This document shows positions 47,409 to 58,200 of a stretch of 64,000 nucleotides of DNA, in pieces. The first letter of the stretch is position 1, and the number at the start of each line of letters is the position of its first letter. The translations under genes and the position numbers were made by a program. Location of the stretch: contig JAFGSZ010000145.1 of assembly GCA_016934395.1 (NCBI GenBank), forward strand, positions 1-64,000. Direction: 5' to 3'. The notes beneath the pieces are model-generated. The model saw only the letters and a list, made by a program, of their open reading frames with translations, made no database searches and had not been told where the DNA came from. The stretch comes from Bacteroidales bacterium (GTDB lineage Bacteria; Bacteroidota; Bacteroidia; Bacteroidales; UBA10428).

Positions 47409-49514
47409 CTAGAAAAATTTCTCGCGGTGGTCTTCTATTTTTGCTGTTTCCTTTAATGCCTCATATGCAGCATAATTGGCTCTTGCAGCATAATTTCTGT
47501 TTAATACGGATTTTTCAAAAGCCAGGTTTGGTTCTTCCGGAACATCAGTTGCAGAAGTTACATTGATCACAAATACGCCGTTGTTTCCGGCTATTGGTTT
47601 TGAAAGTTTATCAACTTCCAGATAAGTGGCAGCCGCAATAACCTTTGGTTCCAACCCCATACCGGTCAGATTTCTTGAGTTAAAACTAACTCCTGTTGCT
47701 GATAATACAGTAGTGTTTAGTGAAGCGCCAATATCTTCGAGTGAGGAACCTGAATTTAATAGTTTATTAATATTTTCTGCAATTTGGGCTCCCTTTTTCT
47801 CTTTAATAACTTCAATTTCAATCTCAGTTTGTTTTTCTTTTAATGTGGCATATCCCTTTTCGCGAACTGCGGCAACTGCAGCTATAACATATTTATTTCC
47901 AAGTTTAAATACTTCAGAAACATCCTGTAGGTCGGCATTATATGCCCATTTTATTAATGCTCTTGGTGATTCTAACCCCGGAATAGCTTTATCAAGCGGG
48001 GCAAGGCCGTTTTGTTCTAAGACCGGTAACTTTTGTTCGGCAGCAGCAGCATTAAATTTGTCCCAGGTATTATTTAATCCGGCAAACTCACTTGCTTTAG
48101 CGTAATAAACCTGATCAGTTTCATCGCTTGGATCAACTCTTCGGGCAAGGATTCCTACCTGCATTTTTTTAACCGGTCGGGATTGGTCAAGTATCTGGAT
48201 AATATGAATGCCAAACTGTGTTCCAACAATTTTCAAGTCACCTTTTTTACCATAAAAACAACTGTCGCTGAATTGTTTTACCATATCTCCTTCTTTAAAC
48301 CATCCCAGGTCACCTCCGTCTTGTGCGCTGCCGTCTGTAGAATGGGTCATGGCAAGTGCAGCAAAATTGGCTCCATTGTTTATCATGGTTTTAAGACTGT
48401 CAGCCAGCGCATACATTTGGTTTACGTTGTTCTGATTGGCCTGTAAGAGGATATGGCGTGCGTGTACGGAATCGGGTAAAAAATTAATAGCAGCCAGTTT
48501 AGCAAGCTTATACGATCCGTTTTCAAAATACGGGCCATATACATCACCCGGTGTAGCGGCATTCATAAATTCGCTGATAATCTCCGGCAATTCCTCTTTC
48601 TTATAATTCCTGTCATCATAAGGAAAGTCGGAATTAAGATTAATATATTGTCTTGTATCTTCAGCTTTAATTGTTGTAAAATCAGGCAGAATATCGCTTA
48701 TCCATTTTTGTGCTGCCTGATCATCAGCTTCAGAAGGAACAACCTCAAAGTACACATATTTAATATCTCTTGATTCCTCCTGTTCATACTCATGTTTATG
48801 TTCCTTATAATATTTCTTAAGGTCTTCTTCAGAAAAACTAATCAAAGAATCCGGCACGGTATTGTAACGCTGGACCACATAATCGAAATTTACTTTTTTG
48901 TTATTATTTATAAAAGCGTATTTAGCTTCAAGGCTGTTGGCATACAAACCTTGTTTGACTAAATTGATGTACTTTGTGAACATACGTTGCCGGATAAATT
49001 CATTTTCGAGATACAGCCAGTAGGTTTTTTGTTCACTTGACTGATCTTGTTGAATCTGTCTTAGGAATGAAAGCAGAACCGAACGGTTTAGTATCCCGGT
49101 TTCCGGATTGGTAAACATTTGTTTGATCAATGGATGAGGGTCATCTCCCTGAATCATATCAAACAATTCGTCACTATGCACGCCGATACCTAATTTTTTC
49201 ATCTCTCCATCCATTACCAGTTCCTGGATAAGATTTTCCCATGATGCTGTTCGAATATTATCAATGGTCTGTTCATCAAGATTATTGCGTTGCAGCTGAA
49301 TTTTGTTTATTTCTGCAAGATCATCTACTTTTCTCTGATATACATTATAGGAAATTGATTTTCCTGCAACTTTTGCAATTTCAAATTGCGAATTTGTAAA
49401 AAGTGAGTTTCCTGAACTTAACAGGTCGCCTAATATAAAAGCAAATAACGCCATTCCGATAATGATCGCCACTAATAATCCGGCACGATTTCTAATTTTC
49501 TCTAAGGTTGCCAT
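47409..49514 (-). CDS. PpiD/SurA-like peptidyl-prolyl isomerase chaperone
   Basis: A 701-residue protein anchored by one membrane span (about 11-31, GLLVAIIIGMALFAFILGDLL), facing the periplasm. The N-terminal SurA_N-like chaperone region spans about 35-250. A parvulin domain lies at about 345-440 (HARHILLQANQNNVNQ, AMTHSTDGSAQDGGDLGWF, FGIHIIQILD). A second, less conserved rotamase-like half follows. It probably assists folding of outer-membrane proteins. Layout matches PpiD more than SurA because of the N-terminal anchor. Last gene of the minus-strand block but with its own promoter match. Confidence 0.9.
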   Translation of the reverse strand: MATLEKIRNRAGLLVAIIIGMALFAFILGDLLSSGNSLFTNSQFEIAKVAGKSISYNVYQRKVDDLAEINKIQLQRNNLDEQTIDNIRTASWENLIQELVMDGEMKKLGIGVHSDELFDMIQGDDPHPLIKQMFTNPETGILNRSVLLSFLRQIQQDQSSEQKTYWLYLENEFIRQRMFTKYINLVKQGLYANSLEAKYAFINNNKKVNFDYVVQRYNTVPDSLISFSEEDLKKYYKEHKHEYEQEESRDIKYVYFEVVPSEADDQAAQKWISDILPDFTTIKAEDTRQYINLNSDFPYDDRNYKKEELPEIISEFMNAATPGDVYGPYFENGSYKLAKLAAINFLPDSVHARHILLQANQNNVNQMYALADSLKTMINNGANFAALAMTHSTDGSAQDGGDLGWFKEGDMVKQFSDSCFYGKKGDLKIVGTQFGIHIIQILDQSRPVKKMQVGILARRVDPSDETDQVYYAKASEFAGLNNTWDKFNAAAAEQKLPVLEQNGLAPLDKAIPGLESPRALIKWAYNADLQDVSEVFKLGNKYVIAAVAAVREKGYATLKEKQTEIEIEVIKEKKGAQIAENINKLLNSGSSLEDIGASLNTTVLSATGVSFNSRNLTGMGLEPKVIAAATYLEVDKLSKPIAGNNGVFVINVTSATDVPEEPNLAFEKSVLNRNYAARANYAAYEALKETAKIEDHREKFF

Positions 49515-49550
49515 TTATTTAACAGATTTATACATTCAAAATTAAGGCTA

Positions 49551-49580
49551 CGAATATAGTAAATTCTAATTTTTTACAAG
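49551..49580 (-). promoter_or_regulatory. Putative promoter of the ppiD-like gene
   Basis: On the minus strand, TTG at 49577-49579 is followed after 18 bp by TATATTCG (49551-49558), one base from TAnnTTTG. It lies 37 bp upstream of the ATG at 49514, in a 203-bp gap after the CorC/GldE-like gene. Confidence 0.45.
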
Positions 49581-49717
49581 AACTAATTTAAAAAAATAAA
49601 ATTGTGTACATCGTAATTTCAATTGGTGAAAAAAATATTGGTAATCAGAGTCTAGGAATATTCTTAGGGTAATTTAATAGAGGAGTAAAATAAGATCCTC
49701 CCGGATGGTGAAATTTA

Positions 49718-50974
49718 TTAAATTACTTTCAGTGAAACCAGCTCAATTTTTGTTTTACTAACTTTCAAAATTTTTATTTCGTACCGGCCAATTTTAATAT
49801 TTTCGTTGAGTTTGGGAATGTTTTCATACGAATCGAAAATAAAACCGGCCAGTGTTTCGTATTCATCCGATTCAGGAAACTTTAAAGAATATTTCTCATT
49901 TAAATAATCAATTTCCATTCGTCCGGAGAATATAAATTCATTTTCACTCACTTGTTTGTCTATAAGTTCAGAAGTATCATGTTCGTCTTCAATTTCTCCG
50001 ATAATTTCTTCAATAAGATCTTCAATAGTAATCATACCTGCAATTCCGCCAAATTCATCCACAATCACGGCCAGGTTTTTATGTTCCTGAATAAATCTGC
50101 GCAACAGTTTGTTTGCAGGCATCGATTCCGGATAAAAGGATACATTCAGAAGTCTGGATTCAATATTTTCAGGATTTTTGAAAAGTTCTTTAGATGTTAC
50201 ATAACCAACAATATTGTCGATACTTTCTTTGTAAATGAGTATTTTAGAAAACCCGGTTTCTATAAATTTTTGCCTTAGATCTTCAATAGAACTCTGAATT
50301 TCGAGAGCAACAATTTCAGTTCTCGGAATCAGGCAATCCCGTAATTTAATATTTGAAAATTCAAGGGCGTTCTGGAAAAGTTTTATTTCATTCTGTTCCG
50401 ATTGGTATTCATCAGGTAAATCCTGTGCTTCCTGAATCAGAAAATTAAGATCTATGGTCCCGAAGATTCTGGAGCGCTGAGATTTGGCTGGTTCTGCTTT
50501 TAATACTCCTTTAAGAAAAAGCTGTGAAATAAAAATAATAAATTGGGATATCGGGTAAAATAAACTGTAAAATAACAGGATAGGTACTGCAAAAATAGAT
50601 AATGCCCCGTTGGGATTAATCCGAACCAGGGTTTTTGGTAAAAATTCAGCAATAAAGAGAATTAATAAAGTAGATATAACAGTTTGTAAAATTAATATAG
50701 CCACCGGAGATTCAGTAAAAGAAAAAATATAGGGTTCCAGAATTACAGCCATAAAGTATCCGTAAAGTACCAGGGCAATATTATTGCCAACCAGCATAGT
50801 GGTAATAAAATTGCTGGGATGATTTGTAAAAACCGATATAATTTTTGAGGAGAATGAACCGTGTTTTTTATTTATTTCCAGCCGCAACCTATTGGATGAA
50901 ATAAAGGCAATCTCCATTCCGGAAAAAAATGCGCTAAAAATAAGGGTTAATATTATTATAATTGTCAGGTTCAT
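49718..50974 (-). CDS. CNNM/CorC-HlyC family membrane protein (GldE-like)
   Basis: A 418-residue protein with an N-terminal CNNM/DUF21 membrane domain (about 1-190, several spans), a CBS pair (about 205-320) and a CorC_HlyC C-terminal domain (about 335-415, SGRMEIDYLNEKYSLKFPESDEYETLAGFI). VIVDEFGGIAGMITIEDLIEEIIGEIEDEHD is the family signature. Relatives are implicated in Mg/Co homeostasis, and GldE in Bacteroidota gliding motility. No gliding genes are adjacent. One base separates it from the small membrane protein upstream. Confidence 0.9.
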   Translation of the reverse strand: MNLTIIIILTLIFSAFFSGMEIAFISSNRLRLEINKKHGSFSSKIISVFTNHPSNFITTMLVGNNIALVLYGYFMAVILEPYIFSFTESPVAILILQTVISTLLILFIAEFLPKTLVRINPNGALSIFAVPILLFYSLFYPISQFIIFISQLFLKGVLKAEPAKSQRSRIFGTIDLNFLIQEAQDLPDEYQSEQNEIKLFQNALEFSNIKLRDCLIPRTEIVALEIQSSIEDLRQKFIETGFSKILIYKESIDNIVGYVTSKELFKNPENIESRLLNVSFYPESMPANKLLRRFIQEHKNLAVIVDEFGGIAGMITIEDLIEEIIGEIEDEHDTSELIDKQVSENEFIFSGRMEIDYLNEKYSLKFPESDEYETLAGFIFDSYENIPKLNENIKIGRYEIKILKVSKTKIELVSLKVI

Positions 50975-50975
50975 G

Positions 50976-51164
50976 TTATTGGTTTTTTTTCTCTTCGGAT
51001 CTCCGTATTGTTTTTCGAAGAAAATACAAACCTAAAGAAAGAGCAGATAAAATATAAAAAACATAATTATTGGGAAAATCCGTCCATATAGAATTTCTTA
51101 CAGCTATTAACAAACATATGGCTGCAAGCATCAACCAGAATATTTCTAATGCTTTATGAATCAC
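50976..51164 (-). CDS. Small two-span membrane protein
   Basis: A 62-residue protein with two hydrophobic segments (about 8-24 and 33-50) and a basic, polar tail RKTIRRSEEKKNQ. I do not recognise a named family. It overlaps lptC by 11 bp at its start and precedes the CorC-like gene by one base, so it is almost certainly translated as part of this operon. Function unknown; a chance ORF is unlikely given the tight packing. Confidence 0.7.
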   Translation of the reverse strand: MIHKALEIFWLMLAAICLLIAVRNSIWTDFPNNYVFYILSALSLGLYFLRKTIRRSEEKKNQ

Positions 51165-51753
51165 CCTGATCTTCTTTAACAGTAACCGTGCCCTTTGAGC
51201 CTATAAGTTTCCATTTTGTCATATCCTGATCGGCTTCGAAACCATTCTCGCCATAAAAAACGCCATCCTCGTTTACAATTTTAGAGAATTTTTCAGAGTA
51301 TATTTTTCTGCTTTCCGTATCCCAAAACAAATGTTCCGTATCCAGTCTGTCTCCATTCTGAACATTTTTTGCAATAACATTGTTTCGGGCTTCCCATAAA
51401 CCTTTTTCAAAATAATAGATGGCATATTTTGCTTCTATTGTAGATTCAAGCTTTTCTGAATTATCGTAAAGTTTTACAAAAATACCTGAAGGAAACTCAT
51501 AATAAGGTTCTTCGGCTTTTGAATACTTAAAAAGTTCGGGAGTACTAAATTCTGATTTTAACTTACCCGAATCCGAATAGGCCACTTCAACATCAATACC
51601 CGTTTGGTCTGCCAACTGCGGGATATTTGTAAGAGCGTTAATTTTTTCAATATCTGTTTCACACGAAAATAAAAAGATCATCCCCAAAAAAACGGGGACA
51701 ATACTTTTAAACAGTAAAGATTTATCGATTAAGAATAGTAATATTTTATTCAT
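51154..51753 (-). CDS. lptC: LPS export ABC transporter periplasmic protein LptC
   Basis: About 199 residues. From the ATG at 51753, the N-terminus has a hydrophobic stretch ending in lipobox FLFSC (Cys31). An LptC beta-jellyroll follows: GIDVEVAYSDSGKLKSEF, then TIEAKYAIYYFEKGLWEARNNVIAKNVQNGDRLDTEHLFWD. Works in the bridge moving LPS to the outer membrane. The frame extends upstream to 51819 into the TPR gene, but that extension is not LptC-like. It shares ATGAATAA with the TPR gene stop (8-base overlap). Confidence 0.88.
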   Translation of the reverse strand: MNKILLFLIDKSLLFKSIVPVFLGMIFLFSCETDIEKINALTNIPQLADQTGIDVEVAYSDSGKLKSEFSTPELFKYSKAEEPYYEFPSGIFVKLYDNSEKLESTIEAKYAIYYFEKGLWEARNNVIAKNVQNGDRLDTEHLFWDTESRKIYSEKFSKIVNEDGVFYGENGFEADQDMTKWKLIGSKGTVTVKEDQGDS

Positions 51754-53092
51754 TGAATCGTACAGTTGTTCTCTCGTTAATCCAGCAGCCAACCTGAAAG
51801 CTATTTCCCGAAAGCACATTATGGAAAAATGCAGTTTCTTTATTTGGGAAATAATTGGAATATGTTAGTATCAGTTTATCAGCCTTTGCGGTTACTCCTG
51901 AATCAACCTTTTTAGCTTCTATAAATTTATCTACAGCAACCCAGTAAATGGAATTGGGCAGTTCTAAATTAGAGCATTCATCTTTGCTGTCGGCATACAT
52001 TTGTCCTATAAGAATATAAGGTTCTCCCCAGGAGGGATTCAGCTCTATAGATTTTTTTGCGTAATCCCTGGCTTCTGATTTTTTGTTCATGCGGTTTGTA
52101 ATTGCTGCCAGGCCAAAATATAATTCGGCTTTTTTCTTATTATCCGTTTCCATTTGAATTGCCTGTTTATAATACTGGCTGGCTTCTTCCCACTGATTCT
52201 TATTATAAGCAAGAGCTGCAATATTCTGGGCCGATTCAGAAGAAGGCTCTAGCTTATACAATTTTTTTGAAGCGGTAAAAAACAGATCCGATTCAACGCA
52301 ATTCCTGGCTTTTAGCAGTGAAGTCAACATGCTCAGGAAATTGGCATTTTCAGATTTTTTTTCAAGTTCTTTTTCGAAATATTTAACCAGAATGTCACAA
52401 TTACTCGGACCATCAGAAACAAAATTAGCATCAATACTGGCAAGTAGATTATTCAGGTTGGGATCATTCGGTCTGGCTTTTAATTTATGCTGAATGATTT
52501 CATATACTTCCAGGTAATCTTCAATAACTTTATTTTCGTTGGCCATTTTATTCTGATACAAGGTTATTAAAGCTGAAATAAAGGTAGCCAATACAGGATT
52601 TGAAGTTTTGGTTTTACCGGCTTTCATAGATTCTTCAAGATATTTATATGCCTGTTCAATGTATATAAGATCTTCACTTCTGCGGTACCTTAACAAATCC
52701 ACACCCTGGCGGCCCCGTACATTTGCCACATCATCAAAATATTTTATTCGCTGATCATAAATAAGCATCAGCGTATCGATAAGCGCAGACTGTGTGGTTT
52801 TGTCTTTTTCTTTTTCTATATAATATTTATAGATTTTTATTCCATCTATATATATATTTTCATTGGATGCCGGGCACTCATTAAATGCAATTTTCCAGTA
52901 AGGTTTAGCTGAAACATAATCCTTTTGTCTTGCATATTCACGATACAACGATAAATTTTTTATGCATCGTATACTATCCTCCCCGTGACCATATTTTGAA
53001 CCGTCTTCCACACCCTTTTGTGCAATACCTTCCAGGGCAAAAAAAGCTATCAGCAGTGTGATTAAGATACGGTTTGTAATTCTTGTTTTCAT
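51746..53092 (-). CDS. Secreted tetratricopeptide-repeat protein
   Basis: A 448-residue protein with signal peptide (1-24, ending EGIAQ). TPR helices are clear at about 295-365 (NIAALAYNKNQWEEASQYYKQAIQ, then LYFGLAAITNRMNKKSEARDYAKKSIELNP). More degenerate repeats occur earlier. Probably a periplasmic scaffold. The order coaX, OMP, TPR, lptC suggests an envelope role, but no specific partner can be named. Confidence 0.85.
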   Translation of the reverse strand: MKTRITNRILITLLIAFFALEGIAQKGVEDGSKYGHGEDSIRCIKNLSLYREYARQKDYVSAKPYWKIAFNECPASNENIYIDGIKIYKYYIEKEKDKTTQSALIDTLMLIYDQRIKYFDDVANVRGRQGVDLLRYRRSEDLIYIEQAYKYLEESMKAGKTKTSNPVLATFISALITLYQNKMANENKVIEDYLEVYEIIQHKLKARPNDPNLNNLLASIDANFVSDGPSNCDILVKYFEKELEKKSENANFLSMLTSLLKARNCVESDLFFTASKKLYKLEPSSESAQNIAALAYNKNQWEEASQYYKQAIQMETDNKKKAELYFGLAAITNRMNKKSEARDYAKKSIELNPSWGEPYILIGQMYADSKDECSNLELPNSIYWVAVDKFIEAKKVDSGVTAKADKLILTYSNYFPNKETAFFHNVLSGNSFQVGCWINERTTVRFNE

Positions 53093-53103
53093 ATACTTAA
53101 AAA

Positions 53104-54393
53104 TTAATCGTACTTAGATTTAATAAACCAAAAATCATAAAGTGTAATACCAACTGAGAAATAATGATATTTTTCTTTCACAGAATTATTGGTACTTAAA
53201 CTTCTTTGGCCAAGCTCGTATGATACGTTAAAAGTAGTTTTAGTAAATAATTTGTTTGTGTTTCTCCATGGTAAGCCTATTCCAAAACTCATGCCACTAT
53301 CAGTCATGTCTTCTCCATTGATCTTAATATATGAGTTTGTAATATGTCCGCCCATTCGGTAATGAATATATTTCCAGTAAGTAGCCCGAATTCTCTGAGA
53401 AATTGGTACGAGTGTGTATTCGAGCCCGAAATGAAGCGAATTACTTTTATTCAGGTTATCATTTGTTCCGAATATTAAGCCTTTCGTCCAATCCTGAATA
53501 ACGTAATCGGCTCCCAGTAGTAATTGTTCATTAAATTCATATGAAAATCCAAATCCGTATCGTTGTGGAATTTTTACATCTGTTCCGGATTGATCAGTAT
53601 AACTTAAAGTATCGGCACTGAAAGATGAAGACCGTATAACAGACAATTCGCGTTCTCTTCCGATATTAGATTGATTATCATAGGTAAAACCTAAAATTAA
53701 AGTGTGTTTCTCATTAAAAGTATTATATACCTGGATGCCTCCCCGAAAAAGGATACCGCCTGCAACAAATTTTTCATTGAACCTGGCAGATGCAGTAAAA
53801 ATATCTTCAGGAATAAGTACTTGTCTTTCCTGATTAAGACTGCCAAATAAGTAGGAAATATTAAAACCAACAGAAATATGATGAAACAAATCAACGGAAT
53901 TACCGATATAAAAATCATTTATTCCACCGCTTCCCTTATAACCGATATTTATTGTTTCATCCAAACCATCAAGAGCTACAACCTGACTAAAGCTGTATCC
54001 CATACGGCTGAATGGGGCTATACCGATGCTGGTTTTCCACCATTTAGTGATTGGGAAACCGATGGATATATGGTTCATATTTATATTCTTGCTTGTTGCA
54101 TATTCAGTTCCTGACTCAAATTTGTTAAATTGTCCAAGAATGCCGGCATTAAAAATAAATGAAAGTGTATCCTGGGCGCTGTAGGAAGCAGGATTTAAAG
54201 GATTTAAATAATTTGAAGTCCGAATACCAATGGAAATACCCCCCATCGCACGGTTTTGAACAAATCCATTTTCGATAATATTTCCAATTCCAAACCTTGA
54301 AAATGGAGAATTTAGATAATTTTGAGCATCTACATTGGAAATAACAAATGTAGATAACAGAAAAATGAGAATAATGCTATTTTTTTTTATCAT
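53104..54393 (-). CDS. Outer-membrane beta-barrel protein
   Basis: A 429-residue protein with signal peptide (about 1-23, ending NVDAQ). Its alternating aromatic/polar strands run throughout, and it ends in a short tail. The N-terminus YLNSPFSRFGIGNIIENGF and RAMGGISIGIR resemble the FadL/PorV-like barrels of Bacteroidota. No plug or TonB box. Substrate unknown. The start overlaps the end of coaX by 17 bp, so translation is linked. Confidence 0.78.
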   Translation of the reverse strand: MIKKNSIILIFLLSTFVISNVDAQNYLNSPFSRFGIGNIIENGFVQNRAMGGISIGIRTSNYLNPLNPASYSAQDTLSFIFNAGILGQFNKFESGTEYATSKNINMNHISIGFPITKWWKTSIGIAPFSRMGYSFSQVVALDGLDETINIGYKGSGGINDFYIGNSVDLFHHISVGFNISYLFGSLNQERQVLIPEDIFTASARFNEKFVAGGILFRGGIQVYNTFNEKHTLILGFTYDNQSNIGRERELSVIRSSSFSADTLSYTDQSGTDVKIPQRYGFGFSYEFNEQLLLGADYVIQDWTKGLIFGTNDNLNKSNSLHFGLEYTLVPISQRIRATYWKYIHYRMGGHITNSYIKINGEDMTDSGMSFGIGLPWRNTNKLFTKTTFNVSYELGQRSLSTNNSVKEKYHYFSVGITLYDFWFIKSKYD

Positions 54394-55111
54394 TATATTT
54401 TAAAATAAAGTTCAAACCGATACTGAGTAAATTTGAAAACACAAAGATGGGTTTTTTTAATTTCCTGTCAAAAAAATTAGCATCTCCACCAGTAAGAATT
54501 ATTCTTAAATTTTCATAATTCCCCGATAACTTGTCAATATAAGCCAGCATTTCCATTATCAGTCCATTTTGCACACCTGCATGAATAGCATTAATGGTAT
54601 CATCTCCGATAAATGGCGGATCTTTTTCAGCTTGTAGCAAGGGCAACTGACCTGTAAAGGTATATAGCGCCTTATATCGCATATTAAGTCCGGGTGAGAT
54701 ATTTCCCCCGATGTATTCACCTTTACTGGTTAGCACATCAAAAGTAACCGCAGTTCCGGCATCAATGATTAAAATATTTTCACCGGGATACATCGAATAT
54801 GCCCCCACCACATCAGCAATCCGGTCCATGCCGAGGGTGGTCTTACTTTTATAGGAATTTTTTACAGGTATAGGAGTATTTAGATCCAAATAAATAATAT
54901 AGGGTATATCTTTTTGTAAAACTCTGATAAACGGGCTCTGTAATTCTGTTACTGAAGAAATAATGGATTTATTAATTGCTCCCCATTCACCGATAATACT
55001 TTTTATATCTACTGATTGTTCCTGATCTAGAACGTAAGTATTAATTAAATTATTATCATCGAATACTGCTGCTTTAATTCTTGAATTACCAATGTCTATA
55101 GTGAGATTCAC
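54377..55111 (-). CDS. coaX: Type III pantothenate kinase
   Basis: Phosphorylates pantothenate in CoA synthesis; the type III enzyme is not inhibited by CoA. 244 residues, acetate/sugar-kinase fold. LTIDIGNSRIKAAVFD (3-18) is the phosphate-1 motif, TLGMDRIADVVGA and ILIIDAGTAVTFDVL follow, and IILTGGDANFF is the adenosine motif. Overlaps the following outer-membrane protein gene. Confidence 0.95.
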   Translation of the reverse strand: MNLTIDIGNSRIKAAVFDDNNLINTYVLDQEQSVDIKSIIGEWGAINKSIISSVTELQSPFIRVLQKDIPYIIYLDLNTPIPVKNSYKSKTTLGMDRIADVVGAYSMYPGENILIIDAGTAVTFDVLTSKGEYIGGNISPGLNMRYKALYTFTGQLPLLQAEKDPPFIGDDTINAIHAGVQNGLIMEMLAYIDKLSGNYENLRIILTGGDANFFDRKLKKPIFVFSNLLSIGLNFILKYNDKKK

Positions 55112-55212
55112 AAATTTTATATACTAAGGTATGTATGTTTAAATATAAATTACGCGCAAAAATAAATAATAAGTGGCTGGTATGCAAATCAATAGGGAAA
55201 TTTGTTTTTATA

Positions 55213-58200
55213 TTATTCTTTTTGAATCATTTTCTCAAGCAAATCAAGTGCATTTTGGATGGAACGGATTCCTTCAACGGTTAAGGATAATCTGTTTTTG
55301 CTTTCTTTCATTTTAAATTTTCCGGGTTGTGACTGCACAAAATTTAATACTTTTGAAAAAACCGGTGATTGATAATATAAAGATTCCTGGTTAGAAATAA
55401 AATGTCCGATAAAAGTGTTGTTTTTTAAAATTATTTTTTCAAAACCCAGCTTAATGGCCATCCATCGAAGTTTAACTACGAGTAATAGTTCAATTGTAGG
55501 TTGGGGCAGACGGCCGAACCGGTCGATAAGATTGGCCTCAAACAGATCGAGATCTTTCTGTGAAGAAATATTATCCAATTCCCTGTAAAGAAAAATTCGT
55601 TCAGATGAAGTATTTACATATTCATCAGGAAACATCAGTTCCATATCTGTATCAATATAGCAATCCTGAACAAATTTTATATCTTCTGAAATTTTAGTCT
55701 GTTCCGGTTCTTTATCATAAAATTCTTTGTATTCAGATTCCTTTAATTCCCGGAGGGCTTCATCAAGTATTCTGTTATAGGTTTCAAAACCGATATCTGC
55801 AATAAATCCACTTTGTTCGCTGCCCAGCAGGTTGCCGGCGCCCCGGATATCGAGATCCTGCAGGGCTATATTAAAGCCGCTACCCAGATCAGAAAACTCT
55901 TCAATAGCATGTAAACGTCTTCTGGCTTCAGGTGTAACCGATGTAAGCGGAGGCGCCATTAAAAAGCAAAATGCACGGCGGTTTGAACGTCCCACCCTGC
56001 CGCGTAACTGATGAAGGTCACTCAATCCAAAATTTTGTGCATTATTAATAAAGATGGTATTAACATTGGGTATATCCAGTCCCGATTCAATGATAGTGGT
56101 TGCAATAAGTACATCATAATCACCGCTAATAAAATCGAGCATAATTTTTTCCAGTTTTTTGCCTTCCATCTGGCCATGGGCCACGACGGTTTTTACTTTA
56201 GGGCAAACCCTCCGGATTAAATTTTCGATCTCTGAAATATTCTGAATCCTGTTATGAATAAAATATACCTGTCCACCCCGGGAAACTTCGTAATCAATTC
56301 CTTCCTGGATAATATCTGCGTTGAAGGTATGCAGTTCGGTGATTATCGGATGACGGTTAGGGGGCGGGGTATTAATAATTGATAAATCCCGTGCACCCAT
56401 CATTGAAAATTGCAGGGTACGTGGGATAGGAGTTGCCGAAAGGGTAAGCGTATCGACATTTAATTTCAGTTTTTTTAATTTTTCTTTTATCGCTACACCG
56501 AATTTCTGTTCTTCATCAATAATTAAAAGACCAAGGTCTTTAAAGATCACATCTTTGCCAACCAACCGGTGTGTCCCGATGATGATATCCAGCTTACCTG
56601 CAGCTAAATTTTCCAGAGTGCCTTTTTGATATCTTGCGCTTTTAAGCCGGCTGATATAGTCAACCGAGCAGGGAAAATCTTTTAATCGTTCCCGAAAGGT
56701 ATTATAATGCTGAAGGGCCAGAATGGTAGTGGGAACTAACAGCGCCACCTGTTTACTGTCGGCCACGGCTTTAAAGGCTGCACGTATAGCAATTTCAGTT
56801 TTTCCGAATCCTACATCACCACAAATCAGCCGGTCCATGGGAACATTGGATTCCATATCTGATTTAACATCTATGGTCGACTTTATCTGATCCGGAGTAT
56901 CCTCAAAAAGAAAAGAAGCCTCCAGTTCGTCCTGAAGATAGGTATCGGCGGAATACCGGAATCCCTGCTGGGATTTTCGTTTGGCATATAAGGCGATCAG
57001 ATCTTTGGCAATATCTTTAACTTTTTTCTTTGTCGACTGCTTTAGTTTTTGCCAGGCCCCGGTGCCCAGTTTATAGACTTTTGGCGGAGAATCATCCTTT
57101 CCTTTATATTTGGAAATGCGATGTAATGCATGAATACTCACCAGCAACACGTCGTTGTCTTTATACACCAGTTTGATTACTTCCTGAAATTTTCCGTTAT
57201 CTTCTACTTTAATGAGGCCTCCAAACTGGCCGATACCATGATCAATATGCACCACATAGTCGCCGGGCTGAAGCCCTTTAATTTCTTTCAGGCTTAACGA
57301 AGCTTTATTAGAGAAATAAGAACTTATGCGGAATTTATGAAACCGCTCAAAAATCTGGTGATCGGTATAAAAACAAGTCAGGGTATCATGGTCAATATAT
57401 CCTTCGTGAAGCGTGGGTATTATCCCTGTAAATTTAATGGGTTGTCCGGTATCATGAAAAATAGATAACAACCGGTCTATCTGTTTCTGATTGTCGGAAA
57501 AAATGTAAATAGTATACCCTTTATTCAGATAATCGTTCAGGTTATCGCTGAGCAGGGCAAAATTTTTATTAAACGATGGTTGTGGTGAGGTATTAAAAAG
57601 TTTTTTATTTCCATTCGGAAAAATACTATTATGCCCCATTTCGATTACCGTGCCGGAAACCATTTGTTCCATAAGTTGGTTTCCTGTGGTTAACAGCAGG
57701 CTTTTATCCTTTGTGAGCGGAAGATCTTCATTATTTTTTAAAATTACATCTTCGTACAGCTGGGTTATTTTATTGCAAATGTACCGTGCATCAGTTGTCC
57801 AGATAATTGCGTCAGTAAGGTAATTCCAGAATGGTTCCCGCACATCGTCAAGAGAAAGATCCTGGATATTTGGGATTATGGATATTTTATCGAAAGGCGC
57901 TTTTGAGGTTTGATTTTCTATGTCGAATGAACGGATGGATTCCACCTCGTCGCCAAAAAAATCAATACGAAACGGGAAATCACAGGAATAAGAAAATATA
58001 TCTACAATACCGCCACGAATAGAATATTGCCCGGGTTCGTAAACAAAATCCACACGTTTAAAACCGTATTCTTCCAGTACTTCATGAATAAATTCAATCG
58101 AGATTTTTTCTCCTTTAATTAACTGCAGCGTGCTTTTTGATAATTTTTTGTGCGTAATCACCTTTTCTATTAATCCCTCGGGATATGAGATAATATTCAG

